NCBI RefSeq assembly: GCF_017301735.1
Contig: NZ_CP071090.1
Coordinates: forward strand, 10,282,001 to 10,346,000
Source of the DNA: Pyxidicoccus parkwaysis
GTDB lineage: Bacteria; Myxococcota; Myxococcia; Myxococcales; Myxococcaceae
Length of the DNA: 64,000 nucleotides
Reading direction: 5' to 3'
In this document: one piece after another, positions 8,114 to 15,978 of the stretch
Position numbering within the stretch: position 1 is the stretch's first letter
Layout of the letters: each line of letters opens with the position of its first letter
Notes under the pieces: generated by a model
The model's database searches: none
Seen by the model: only the letters and a program-made list of their open reading frames with translations
Told to the model about the DNA's origin: nothing
Program-made: the position numbers and the translations under genes

Positions 8114-9277
8114 ATGCGTCACCTGTCGTCCCTGTCCCTCGTGGCCGTGCTGCTCGCGGCCATCACCGCCACCGCGGCCCCCGAGCTGCGCGGCACCTGG
8201 ACCGCCCAGCCCCAGAGCAGCAAGTCCAACGCGACGGAACTGCAGCTCAACCTCCACCCGCAGGGCAACGAGCACCACCAGATGGGCTTCAGCGAGCCCC
8301 TCTCCGCCTTCCAGGGCCTGTCCACCAACGACGGACCCGCGTCCTTCACGCTGCCGCGCGAGGCCGGCACCTTCAGCTTCGAGGGCACCTTCAAGGGCGG
8401 CGAGGGCGCGGGCCACTACCGCTTCTCCCCGAGCGAGACCTACGCGAAGTCCATGGCCGCGCTGGGCTACTCGAACCTGACGCCGGAGAACCAGTTCAAC
8501 CTCGCGGCCACGGACGTCACCACCACCCGCATCAAGGAGCTCGCGGCGGCGGGCTACAAGAACCTCTCCATGGACGAGCTGATGCAGGTGGGCATCTTCG
8601 ACGTCACGCCCGCCTACGCGAATGAGCTGGCGAAGGCCGGCTACTCGGGGCTGACGCTGGAGCAGCTCGTGGCGGGCCGCATCCACGGCGTCAACGCGGC
8701 GCGCATCCAGGGCCTGGCATCCGCGGGCTTCACGAAGCTGTCCTGGGACGACCTGCTGGCCATGTCCATCCACGGCGTCACGCCCGAGTTCGTCAAGGAG
8801 GTGCGCGCGCTGGGCTTCAAGGACCTGGACGGAGACCAGATTGTCGCCTTCCGCATCCACGGCGTCACCCCCGCCTTCGTGAAGGAGATGCGTGAGTTGG
8901 GCTTCAAGGACGCGGACGCGGACCAGATGGTCGCCTTCCGCATCCACAACGTCACGCCCGCCTTCGTGAAGGAGATGCGTGACGCGGGCTTCAAGGACAT
9001 GGACGCCGACGGCTTCACCGCCTTCCGCATCCACGGCGTCACGCCGGCCTTCGTGAAGGAGATGCGAGAGCAGGGCTTCCCGGACATCACCAACGAGCAG
9101 CTCGTGGCCTTCCGCATCCACGGCGTGACGACGGACTTCGTGAAGCGGATGCGCGCGGCGGGCTACACGCGCATCACCCCGGACGAATTGGTGTCGCTGC
9201 GCATCCACGGCGTGGACGAGGACTTCATGCGCGCCATGTCCGGCAAGGGCGACGGCGGGGCGGCGAAGAAGAAGTAG
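8114..9277 (+). CDS. Secreted protein of nine 28-residue repeats, partner candidate of the M56 protease
   Basis: 387 residues with a Sec signal peptide (cleavage likely after TATAA near residue 23). About 80 residues of beta-type sequence follow, starting with ELRGTW. From about residue 115 to 380 there are nine tandem repeats of 28 residues, typified by FRIHGVTPAFVKEMR then LGFKDLDADQ. They are the same family as the C-terminal repeats of the preceding M56 protein. AAGGAG lies 8 bases before the ATG. Because both repeat regions should be outside the cytoplasm, the protein may bind the protease and act as ligand, inhibitor or co-sensor. That is an inference; no enzymatic motif was seen. Confidence 0.85.
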   Translation: MRHLSSLSLVAVLLAAITATAAPELRGTWTAQPQSSKSNATELQLNLHPQGNEHHQMGFSEPLSAFQGLSTNDGPASFTLPREAGTFSFEGTFKGGEGAGHYRFSPSETYAKSMAALGYSNLTPENQFNLAATDVTTTRIKELAAAGYKNLSMDELMQVGIFDVTPAYANELAKAGYSGLTLEQLVAGRIHGVNAARIQGLASAGFTKLSWDDLLAMSIHGVTPEFVKEVRALGFKDLDGDQIVAFRIHGVTPAFVKEMRELGFKDADADQMVAFRIHNVTPAFVKEMRDAGFKDMDADGFTAFRIHGVTPAFVKEMREQGFPDITNEQLVAFRIHGVTTDFVKRMRAAGYTRITPDELVSLRIHGVDEDFMRAMSGKGDGGAAKKK

Positions 9278-9305
9278 CCCGCTTGGGGCGGTGCCCGCTC
9301 CGGGC

Positions 9306-9788
9306 TCAGCGGTCACCGCAGACGTCGGAGACGGCGGAGCGGGCGCCATTCAAAGCAGCGGCATGGGTGGACATCAGCACGGTGAGCGTCACCGTCCCGT
9401 CGTTGCCCGGGCCCGCATCGGCGCCACCGTCCGCGAGCCGTTCCGCATGCTGCTCGGCGGCCTGAATCCAGGCCTCCGCGAGCCGGTCGAGGCTGGTGTG
9501 GTAGCGCACCACGGCGTCCCGGAGGTCCGCGTCCTGGATGTCGAGCGCGCGCAGCCCCGCGCTGACCTCGCGCAGCCGCCGCGCGTGCTGGACGACGAAC
9601 TGCGCATCGTGGACGTGGTCATGGAAGCCGTCCATGACGCGGGTCTCCTCCAGCACGTGGGCCTGCACCCGGGCACACTCGTCCTGCTTTCGCGGCCGGC
9701 ACGCGAGCACCAGCCCGAGCCCGAGCCCCAAGACGAGCCAGGCTACGCGAGGAGATGATTGATATTGTCTGGCGGAGTCGCGCGGCAC
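9306..9788 (-). CDS. Small lipoprotein, unknown function
   Basis: 160 residues from the GTG at 9788; an ATG at 9878 would add 30 residues and no strong ribosome site favours either. A hydrophobic segment ends in a lipobox (GLVLAC), so it is a predicted lipoprotein. The mature part is mostly helical, with His/Asp-rich stretches (DGFHDHVHDAQ) and few aromatic residues. No family recognised. It is convergent with the secreted repeat protein. Confidence 0.6.
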   Translation of the reverse strand: MPRDSARQYQSSPRVAWLVLGLGLGLVLACRPRKQDECARVQAHVLEETRVMDGFHDHVHDAQFVVQHARRLREVSAGLRALDIQDADLRDAVVRYHTSLDRLAEAWIQAAEQHAERLADGGADAGPGNDGTVTLTVLMSTHAAALNGARSAVSDVCGDR

Positions 9789-10064
9789 CGGCCAACGCTG
9801 TCCGCCAACTCCTTTCCTGTCAAATCCAGACACACGACTGAGGGATGTTCCGGCCGCAAGCGTCCTGAACCCTGACATGGGCTCGCACCGGAAGCGCAGC
9901 CTCGGAGTGCAAGGCATTGCGGCGAGGGGCCGGCCAGGCGCACTGCACGGCACCGGGCACTCGCAACGTCCTGCGGACAACGGAGGGAGGGCAGGCGGCA
10001 TGCACGGACGGGGCCCCGGCAACAGCTTCCCCGCAGGTCGATGGTGGTGGGGATGGAGGGTCGA

Positions 10065-10490
10065 ATGTTCGCGCTTCGTATTGCCTGCGCCGGGCTGCTG
10101 CTGACGGCAGCGTGTGCCACATCCAACAAGTCCGTGACACCGGTCCGCGAGTCGCGCGCGCCGGAGCAGCAAGCCCGGCAGCAGGTGGGCTCCTATGGCT
10201 TCCACCCCGAGGACCCCGTGCGGGTGGGCTGGGGGAACGAGGGACTGATGGCGTTCCTCGACCTGCTGCGCGGGCCCGAGGGCCAGCGCGTGGCCTGGCG
10301 CCGCCTGGGCCCGAGCCAGGGTATGGAGGTCTTCGAGGTGACGTACGACGGCCTCGCCGCCCCCGTGAATCTCTACCTGGACCCGATGCACGGCGGCGCC
10401 ATCCACGCGCCCGCGGGCTTCACGATTGAGGGCATCACCTCCCGCGAGCCGCTGCCTCCCACGGAGCGGCCCCAGGTCATCGAGCTGTAG
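10065..10490 (+). CDS. Small lipoprotein, unknown function
   Basis: 141 residues. The ATG at 10065 is preceded by GGAGGG at good spacing; an ATG eight codons earlier is less likely. The signal ends in a lipobox (LLLTAAC), so lipid attachment in the envelope is expected. The mature domain of about 120 residues is beta-rich (YGFHPEDPVRVGWG, MEVFEVTYDG, VNLYLDPMHGGAIHAP) and looks like a compact conserved domain, but it was not recognised. It ends 6 bp from the convergent DUF885 gene. Confidence 0.7.
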   Translation: MFALRIACAGLLLTAACATSNKSVTPVRESRAPEQQARQQVGSYGFHPEDPVRVGWGNEGLMAFLDLLRGPEGQRVAWRRLGPSQGMEVFEVTYDGLAAPVNLYLDPMHGGAIHAPAGFTIEGITSREPLPPTERPQVIEL

Positions 10491-10496
10491 CCCGCG

Positions 10497-12272
10497 CTAC
10501 TCCAGCGAAGGCGCGGTGTCCCCCGGAATGAGGACACCGCGCGCGAGCGACACCGGCAGGCCGAGCCGCAGGAAGCGGTCATGGAAGTCCTTCAGCACGA
10601 AGGGCTTCCCCTGCGCCTCCAGGTGGCGGCGGTAGTCCTCGCGCAGCTTGAAAATCTGCATGCGCCCGAGCGCGTAGTACAGGTACGTCGCGTTGGACGT
10701 GCCGCGCTCCACCTCGCGCAGCGCGGGGAAGGGCTCGAAGTAGGCAATCTCCGCGTAGCGCTTCGCCACGGACTCCAGCGGCTCGCCGTAGACGTGGAGC
10801 GCCAGGGCCGCGTACCAGCGCGCGTGGCGCTGCAGGGCGCGGCGCAACTGCCCCAGGCGGATGCGCGGGTCTCCATTGCCCAGGCCCTCGTCCACCATCA
10901 TCTGCTCGGTGTAGTGGGCCCAGCCCTCGACGACGGACGCGGGGCTGAACACCTTGCGCACGTCGGTGGGAATCCTCGACTCGTAGAGCAGCTGCACGAA
11001 GTGGCCGGGGATGCCCTCGTGCACGGAGATGCCGAGCAGGCCCGCGCGGTTGAAGTACGTCAGGTGCTGCGCCTGCTGCTCCGGCGTCCACGCCGGCTCG
11101 ACGGGGGTGATGTTGTAGTACGCCTCGGTGGCCTTCTTCTCGAAGGGGCCCGGCGTGTCCATGGACGCGAAGCCGAGCCGCGCGTACGGCGGCGTCTCGC
11201 GCACGGTGGGCAGCGCGTCCGAGGGCAGCGTGAGGATGTCGTGCTCGCGCACGAAGCGCTGCAGCTCCACGAGCTGCGCGCGGGCGGTGGGGATGAGCTG
11301 GTCCGCGGCGGGGTGGTCCTTCACCAGCTCGGCCATCACCTGCTCGGGCGTCTTCTTCGGGTCCACCTTCGCGGCTTCGCGGGCGACCCAGGTCTTGTAT
11401 TCGCGGATGGCGCGCTCGTTGATGTCGCGGAGCTGGTCCGCGCTCAGCGTCACGTGCTCCTCCAGCGCGAGCTTCTTCTCGAAGCGCTCGCGGCCCAGGC
11501 GGTAGTCGCCGTCCGCCCGGGGGAGCAGGTCCTTCTCCAGCCACGTGGCGAAGTCCTCCAGGTGGCGCGCGGCCTCCTCGCGCTCGTGGGTGAAGGCCTC
11601 GCGCTCGGAGGCGTCCACCTTCGCGAGCCCCTGCGCCGCGAGGGCCGCCGGCAAATCCTTGCGCAGGTAGGCCACGGTGCCGCGCGCGTCGCGGACGGCG
11701 AGCTGGGCCCACAGCTTCGGCACGCCGCCGAGGTTCTCCTTCGCGGACTCCAGCACGTCGGGGATGCGCGCCATGCGGGAGCGCAGCGAGTGCAGACGCT
11801 CGGCCACGGGGGCGAAGTCGCGGGAGGAGAGGCTGTCGAGCCCGTACGAAACGAGGCGCACGTAGAAGCCCGGGTCCCGCTCCCAGGGACGCTCCTCCTC
11901 CAGCTCCGCGAGGTCCGCGCGGATGGCGTACTCCAGCACACGCACGTCCACGGCCGCGTCACCGGTGAGCGCGGCGCGGTCCACCTCTTCGAGGCGGGCG
12001 AGCCAGTCGTGGAGGACCTCGGACTTGTGCGTCAGCGCGTCGGCGGAGACCTCGGGGAGCCGGTCATCGTGCTGGTGGAAGCCGAGCCCGGTGGCGCGGA
12101 TGGGATTCGCACCGAGGTACCAGTCGAGGTACTCGCTGGCGAGGCGGGTGTACGCGGCCTCGGCGGCGGAGAGGGGAGCGGGGGACATGGCGGGAGTCTC
12201 CAGGCCGGTCCGCGAGCGTGGGGCGCAGGCGGAGACACAGGCCAGCAGTACGAGGGCGGAACGAAAGCGCAC
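10497..12272 (-). CDS. DUF885 family predicted metallocarboxypeptidase, lipoprotein
   Basis: 591 residues with a lipoprotein signal (LVLLACVSAC). The body is the long helical DUF885 fold, related to M32-type carboxypeptidases. The signature is present: VHEGIPGHFVQ (an HExxxGH zinc site) followed by EGWAHYTEQMM, which supplies the further ligand and helix. Length is normal for the family. Proteins of this family are thought to cleave peptides, but substrates are rarely known. It lies 78 bp downstream of the GRAS-like gene on the same strand, so an operon is possible. Confidence 0.9.
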   Translation of the reverse strand: MRFRSALVLLACVSACAPRSRTGLETPAMSPAPLSAAEAAYTRLASEYLDWYLGANPIRATGLGFHQHDDRLPEVSADALTHKSEVLHDWLARLEEVDRAALTGDAAVDVRVLEYAIRADLAELEEERPWERDPGFYVRLVSYGLDSLSSRDFAPVAERLHSLRSRMARIPDVLESAKENLGGVPKLWAQLAVRDARGTVAYLRKDLPAALAAQGLAKVDASEREAFTHEREEAARHLEDFATWLEKDLLPRADGDYRLGRERFEKKLALEEHVTLSADQLRDINERAIREYKTWVAREAAKVDPKKTPEQVMAELVKDHPAADQLIPTARAQLVELQRFVREHDILTLPSDALPTVRETPPYARLGFASMDTPGPFEKKATEAYYNITPVEPAWTPEQQAQHLTYFNRAGLLGISVHEGIPGHFVQLLYESRIPTDVRKVFSPASVVEGWAHYTEQMMVDEGLGNGDPRIRLGQLRRALQRHARWYAALALHVYGEPLESVAKRYAEIAYFEPFPALREVERGTSNATYLYYALGRMQIFKLREDYRRHLEAQGKPFVLKDFHDRFLRLGLPVSLARGVLIPGDTAPSLE

Positions 12273-12350
12273 GGGGGCTCGGGGCAGGAGGAGGCCCGCA
12301 GTGTCGGCGCTATGGGGGCGGTTGGGAAAGGCCGAAGGCCCGCGGACTGC

Positions 12351-13322
12351 TCAGCGCGCGTCACGGGCCGCGGGCGTGGCGCACATCACGGCGACGAGCG
12401 TCTCGTCACTGACGTCGAGCCCCACGTACCCCGGATAGCCGCGCGGCTGGATGTGCGGGTGCGAGCCGATGTCGAGGGTAGGGGGGAGCTCGCCGCGCGT
12501 GAAGCCCGCCCGGGCGAGCCTGCGCCACCAGGCGCGCACGTGCTCGAAGCGCTTCGAGCCGGTGTCGTCGGAGTCGTTGAGGATGGCCTCGAGCTCGCGC
12601 ACGAGGAAGCGGCGGATGGCGTCGCTCTCCTCGGGAGGCAGGGCGAGGCGGTCCATCACCTGGAAGGTGAGGCCGAAGTGGCGCCAGGCCTGGCGGAAGG
12701 ACTCGTCGGGGTCCGGGCCGGAGAGGTCCAGGCTGGGCTCGGCGAGCACGAGGGCCTTCGGCTCCAGCATGCGCAGCCGGCGCAGCAGGATGTCCCGCAA
12801 TTCCTCGCCGGCCACGGTGCCGCGGAGGTGGTGCAGCGCGAAGGCGGAGTGGACGAGCAGCGTTCCGCCGATTGACGACAGGAGGGCCCAGAAGGCGGGG
12901 TCCAGTTCCTCGACGAGCGAGTGGAAGGCCATGACCTGGACGTCGAGCCGGTAGGCCTGCGCGGCCTCGAGGAGGTTGTGCTCGGCGGCGCGGAGGCTCA
13001 CGGCGTCGGGCTCGACGGCGACGATGGTGAGGTGGCGGGGCCGGTCCTCGCGCGAGCCGAGGCGGCGCAGCAGGTCCACGCCCTGCTTTCCGGTGCCGGG
13101 ACCGATGTCGAGGAGGATAGCCTCGTCGAGGCCGGCGAGGTGGTGACACAGCCACTCATTGGCGATGCGGCCGGCCAGGGAGACGGTAGGGAGGACCTCG
13201 GAGACGCGCTCCAGCAAGGCCTGACGCGAGCGCGCCTCCCCGTGCCCCGCGAGCCCCGAGAGAAAGGACGTGAGACGTTGAAGGTTGTGGCTCAAGACAG
13301 CGGTCCCCCCATGCGCCCCCAT
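12351..13322 (-). CDS. GRAS-like / Rossmann-fold SAM-methyltransferase-type protein
   Basis: 323 residues. A helical N-terminus leads into a Rossmann domain with a glycine-rich loop (LLDIGPGTGKQGVDLL) and a second strand ending in an acidic residue (IVAVEPDA). It continues with LLVHSAFALHHL, PKALVLAEPSLD and a C-terminal WWRRLARAGF segment. This order matches bacterial GRAS proteins, whose plant relatives are transcriptional regulators and whose fold is that of a methyltransferase. Whether it methylates anything is unknown. The ATG at 13322 lacks a good ribosome site; a TTG 11 codons in, preceded by GGGGGA, is an alternative. Confidence 0.7.
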   Translation of the reverse strand: MGAHGGTAVLSHNLQRLTSFLSGLAGHGEARSRQALLERVSEVLPTVSLAGRIANEWLCHHLAGLDEAILLDIGPGTGKQGVDLLRRLGSREDRPRHLTIVAVEPDAVSLRAAEHNLLEAAQAYRLDVQVMAFHSLVEELDPAFWALLSSIGGTLLVHSAFALHHLRGTVAGEELRDILLRRLRMLEPKALVLAEPSLDLSGPDPDESFRQAWRHFGLTFQVMDRLALPPEESDAIRRFLVRELEAILNDSDDTGSKRFEHVRAWWRRLARAGFTRGELPPTLDIGSHPHIQPRGYPGYVGLDVSDETLVAVMCATPAARDAR

Positions 13323-13336
13323 GCCGAGGGCCCACG

Positions 13337-13370
13337 GGAGGATACGACGGATGGGGCGTTTTCTGGTTGG
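13337..13370 (+). repeat. 34-bp direct repeat, copy 1
   Basis: This 34-bp stretch matches 14097-14130 at 29 of 34 positions in the same orientation. Both copies share ACGACGG and end in TTTTCTGGTTGG. The pair brackets the lipoprotein gene at 13446-13856. Origin unknown. Confidence 0.6.
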
Positions 13371-13445
13371 ACAGATTCGCGTGCGCGCCTGGCCACGACA
13401 ACCGCACGGGCGGGGCCTGCGTCCCCGGAACGACGGTTGGCGTTC

Positions 13446-13856
13446 TCAGTTCACCCTGCCGAACCCGATAGACTCATGGTCATAGCTGAGCGTGAAGACA
13501 TCGCCAGACAGTACGATGGTCATGGGCACAAAACCCCTATCACACGTATTGACCTCTCCCGCGTAGGAACCCGGGCCCGTGCTGACGATGTTGCGACAAG
13601 CCGTGTCACCAATCGTCCAGCAATAGGGATGAAAGGGAGGAGCGCCAACGAGGGTCGCCTCGCCGGACGCGTCGAAACGCCATTTCCACTGAGCGTCCAC
13701 CGCCATTGCCCAGGTACCAATCAGGGAATCCGTCGAGCTGAGCGCCCCTTGCCGCGTCTGCACCGCGCGCTCGTCCGACGTCGTTTCGCTCGCCCCACCC
13801 CCACACGCCGTCGCACAGAGGAACAGGGAAACAACAAGGATTGAAGAAGGCTTCAT
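13446..13856 (-). CDS. Small lipoprotein, unknown function
   Basis: 136 residues from the ATG at 13856, chosen because it opens a clear lipoprotein signal (MKPSSILVVSLFLCATAC). The mature region starts GGGASETTSDE and holds a lipocalin-like opening (LIGTWAMAVDAQWKWRFDA) followed by beta strands and four Cys. That suggests a small beta-barrel fold, but no family can be named. It is bracketed by the 34-bp direct repeats and looks like accessory DNA. Confidence 0.7.
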   Translation of the reverse strand: MKPSSILVVSLFLCATACGGGASETTSDERAVQTRQGALSSTDSLIGTWAMAVDAQWKWRFDASGEATLVGAPPFHPYCWTIGDTACRNIVSTGPGSYAGEVNTCDRGFVPMTIVLSGDVFTLSYDHESIGFGRVN

Positions 13857-14096
13857 GGATGTGGCTCCGAGGACCTGTGATGGATTTGCCTGACGACAGC
13901 CCGACTGCGGCCGGCCACAGACCATGAGGAACAACATGCGCGCAATGTAAGGAGCCAATCCCAGTTCACACACACATCAAGAAGCAAGTTTCGACAGGCT
14001 CCCCATCTGGGACAGGGGCCCTCCAGCGCGACACCTGTTGATAGGCATTGACACTGGGGCCAACGCCACACCGGGGGCAATCGCGTGAGGCCTACA

Positions 14097-14130
14097 GGAG
14101 TACACGACGGGTGAGGCATTTTCTGGTTGG
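14097..14130 (+). repeat. 34-bp direct repeat, copy 2
   Basis: Second copy of the repeat at 13337-13370. The 13857-14211 region between the two divergent lipoprotein genes contains nothing else that was recognised. Confidence 0.6.
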
Positions 14131-14211
14131 GGTGGGATATGCTTCGCGACGAGGCCTTTGGCGCCCAGGGCCCTTTCGTCGTCGCAGCCCCCCCGCGAGG
14201 ACGACTCGGCC

Positions 14212-14781
14212 TTGAAAACCACTGCGTCCAGCAAGCGGAGTCGGGAACGAAGGACGCGGCGCCCACGCCACCTCGCCCTGGGGTCGCTGGCACTGCCTCT
14301 CCTCATGCTGGGGTGCTCATCGCCCAGGCCTGTTGAAGGCGTCTGGCGTCCAGGACCTGGCGATGCCCCGGACCACATCCCCGGACCAATGAAGAGCTTC
14401 GGCCCATTCACCGCCTACGCGGATGCGCTGAAGGCAGCGTGCCCGCTCATTCTTTCCAAGCCGTACGCGACAGTAAGCCACCTGCAGGAGTCAGACCCTC
14501 AGTTGGCGCGCCGGACTGCGACGGAGTACTGCGCCTGGCTGTATTACACGCCTGAGGACCAATACGAGATGAGCATGCTGGCGGACCAGTCCAGGCCGGA
14601 CGACCTGGTGACGGGACTGCGAAGCTGTGTCCTTCCCGCCTTCGTGAACGACTCGCGATACGCAGCTGGCAGCCTCAAGCACATCTTCGCGCTTCACAAC
14701 CACCCATTCGGGACCCGCCTCTCCGCGGCGGACCTTCGCTTCATCGAGGCGATGGCCAACGTTCACGAATGGAGGTCATGA
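14212..14781 (+). CDS. Lipoprotein with JAB/RadC-like HNHP motif, likely frameshifted
   Basis: 189 residues from a TTG at 14212 (CGAGGA about 12 bases upstream); another TTG lies 18 codons earlier. A long basic n-region leads to a lipobox (LALPLLMLGC). The C-terminal half resembles a JAB/RadC-type metal site: HNHPFGTRLSAAD, giving H-x-H-P and a later S-x-x-D. The chain then ends abruptly at NVHEWRS. An overlapping open frame at 14769-14990 continues in the same style, so one gene was probably split by a one- or two-base shift near 14770. If this is a sequencing error the true protein is about 260 residues. Confidence 0.6.
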   Translation: MKTTASSKRSRERRTRRPRHLALGSLALPLLMLGCSSPRPVEGVWRPGPGDAPDHIPGPMKSFGPFTAYADALKAACPLILSKPYATVSHLQESDPQLARRTATEYCAWLYYTPEDQYEMSMLADQSRPDDLVTGLRSCVLPAFVNDSRYAAGSLKHIFALHNHPFGTRLSAADLRFIEAMANVHEWRS

Positions 14782-14990
14782 CGAAGAGTGGCAACGTCCG
14801 CCTCTCCATCATCGCGTTCTTCTCGAGGTCAAAGGACCCCTCCGCCCCCACGTGCGACGGCTTCTATCAGTACGTCCCCTCCACCCGGGAGATGATGATG
14901 TGGACGAGGACACAGGACCAATGGAGGCGGGACCTGCATGGCACCGTCACCTGGGTAAACGAGAGGACCTATCGCCTTGATGCCCGCTGA
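14769..14990 (+). CDS. Probable C-terminal continuation of the JAB-like lipoprotein after a frameshift
   Basis: 73 residues in the next frame, overlapping the end of the preceding open frame by 13 bases. It reads VRLSIIAFFSRS, then CDGFYQYVPSTREM and GTVTWVNERTYRL. This looks like the beta-strand half of a domain rather than a complete small protein, and it lacks its own signal peptide. It is best read as the missing C-terminus of the gene before it. Its stop overlaps the start of the next lipoprotein. Confidence 0.5.
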   Translation: MEVMTKSGNVRLSIIAFFSRSKDPSAPTCDGFYQYVPSTREMMMWTRTQDQWRRDLHGTVTWVNERTYRLDAR

Positions 14991-15639
14991 GCCGAGCACC
15001 CCCAGGAATCCGGTTCGAGCGCATGGCAAGGCGCCGAGAACAGCCACCCTGGCGCTCGCCCTGATTCTCTCGAACTGCGCGCGACGCCCGGAGCCACTCT
15101 CCTCCCCGGTGGTGAACGACAGGGCGGTGACCTTTCCCCTGAACATCCCGGGAGACACCGTCAAGGTGGGCGGCTCCGGGCAGGCCTACGATTTGGATGG
15201 AGTCGTCCTCCGGGCCCTGATGATTGCGGCCGACGACCTCTTTCCTCCAGGCGCTCCTCCCACCGATTGCAGGAACAAGCGCGAGGCTCATTCCTGGCGC
15301 CTCATCCGCCAGGGCGACGTCATCTTCGTCTACGTCCAGGAGGACCCGGCGTTCTGCGGCCGCACGTTCCCCGCGATGGACTCGGGAGCGAAGTACGCCA
15401 TCAGCACGGAGGGCCGCATCCTCCGGCGTGTCGTGGATGGCATCGACGAAGACGATGCCATCTGGCGGCTGAAGACCCCGGATGGAGGCTCAGTGACTGT
15501 CATCGCGGAGCCAGGCGCCATCCCGGACGTCAACGCCCTGGAAGCACCCGACAGCGGAATCCTCAAGGTCATCCGGGAACCCGACGAAGCACCGAACGAA
15601 GGCGAACGGCCCCCACCTGACGCAGGCCTACCCAAGTAA
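14980..15639 (+). CDS. Lipoprotein, unknown function
   Basis: 219 residues from the ATG at 14980, overlapping the previous stop codon, which suggests coupling with the JAB-like gene. A lipoprotein signal is visible (LALALILSNC). The mature part holds two Cys in a beta-rich domain (PTDCRNKREAHSWRLIRQG, IFVYVQEDPAFCG) and an acidic, Pro-rich tail. No family recognised. It probably belongs with the preceding gene as a small accessory pair. Confidence 0.7.
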   Translation: MPAEPSTPRNPVRAHGKAPRTATLALALILSNCARRPEPLSSPVVNDRAVTFPLNIPGDTVKVGGSGQAYDLDGVVLRALMIAADDLFPPGAPPTDCRNKREAHSWRLIRQGDVIFVYVQEDPAFCGRTFPAMDSGAKYAISTEGRILRRVVDGIDEDDAIWRLKTPDGGSVTVIAEPGAIPDVNALEAPDSGILKVIREPDEAPNEGERPPPDAGLPK

Positions 15640-15701
15640 CCGGGACACCGCACAGGCACCTTACGTTCCCCCCTTCCCAACCGCCCCCACCGTGTACAAA
15701 T

Positions 15702-15768
15702 CCGGAAGCTGTCGGGTGGCAGGGGGCGCCATGAGGGCCGGCTGGCGCCCCCGTTTTCCTGCTTCCGG
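15702..15768 (+). terminator. Structured hairpin element, probable terminator or small RNA
   Basis: Two nested stems: an outer 8-bp stem (CCGGAAGC 15702-15709 with GCTTCCGG 15761-15768) and an inner 10-bp stem (GGGGGCGCCA 15722-15731 with TGGCGCCCCC 15743-15752). The inner loop has 11 bases and is followed by GTTTTCC. The inner part alone would work as an intrinsic terminator for the lipoprotein pair. The outer stem is extra, so a longer structured RNA is possible. The rest of the 15640-15978 gap shows only a ribosome site (GGAGGAGG) for the next gene. Confidence 0.55.
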
Positions 15769-15978
15769 GGCGGCCGTGCGTCCTCCCGCCGTCCGAACGC
15801 CGTGCATTTCCCCGGGCCCGCGCCGTCAGCTCCCGTAATGACTCAATGCTGCCCCGAGCACTCCCACTGCGTCTGGGACGTGCGAGCCGCCCGAGGCTGA
15901 GCTAAGCGTTCGCTGGCTCCCCGGGCCCCGCACCGAGCCAACTGCCCGTGGCCTGCTCGCTGGAGGAGGTACCAAGCG

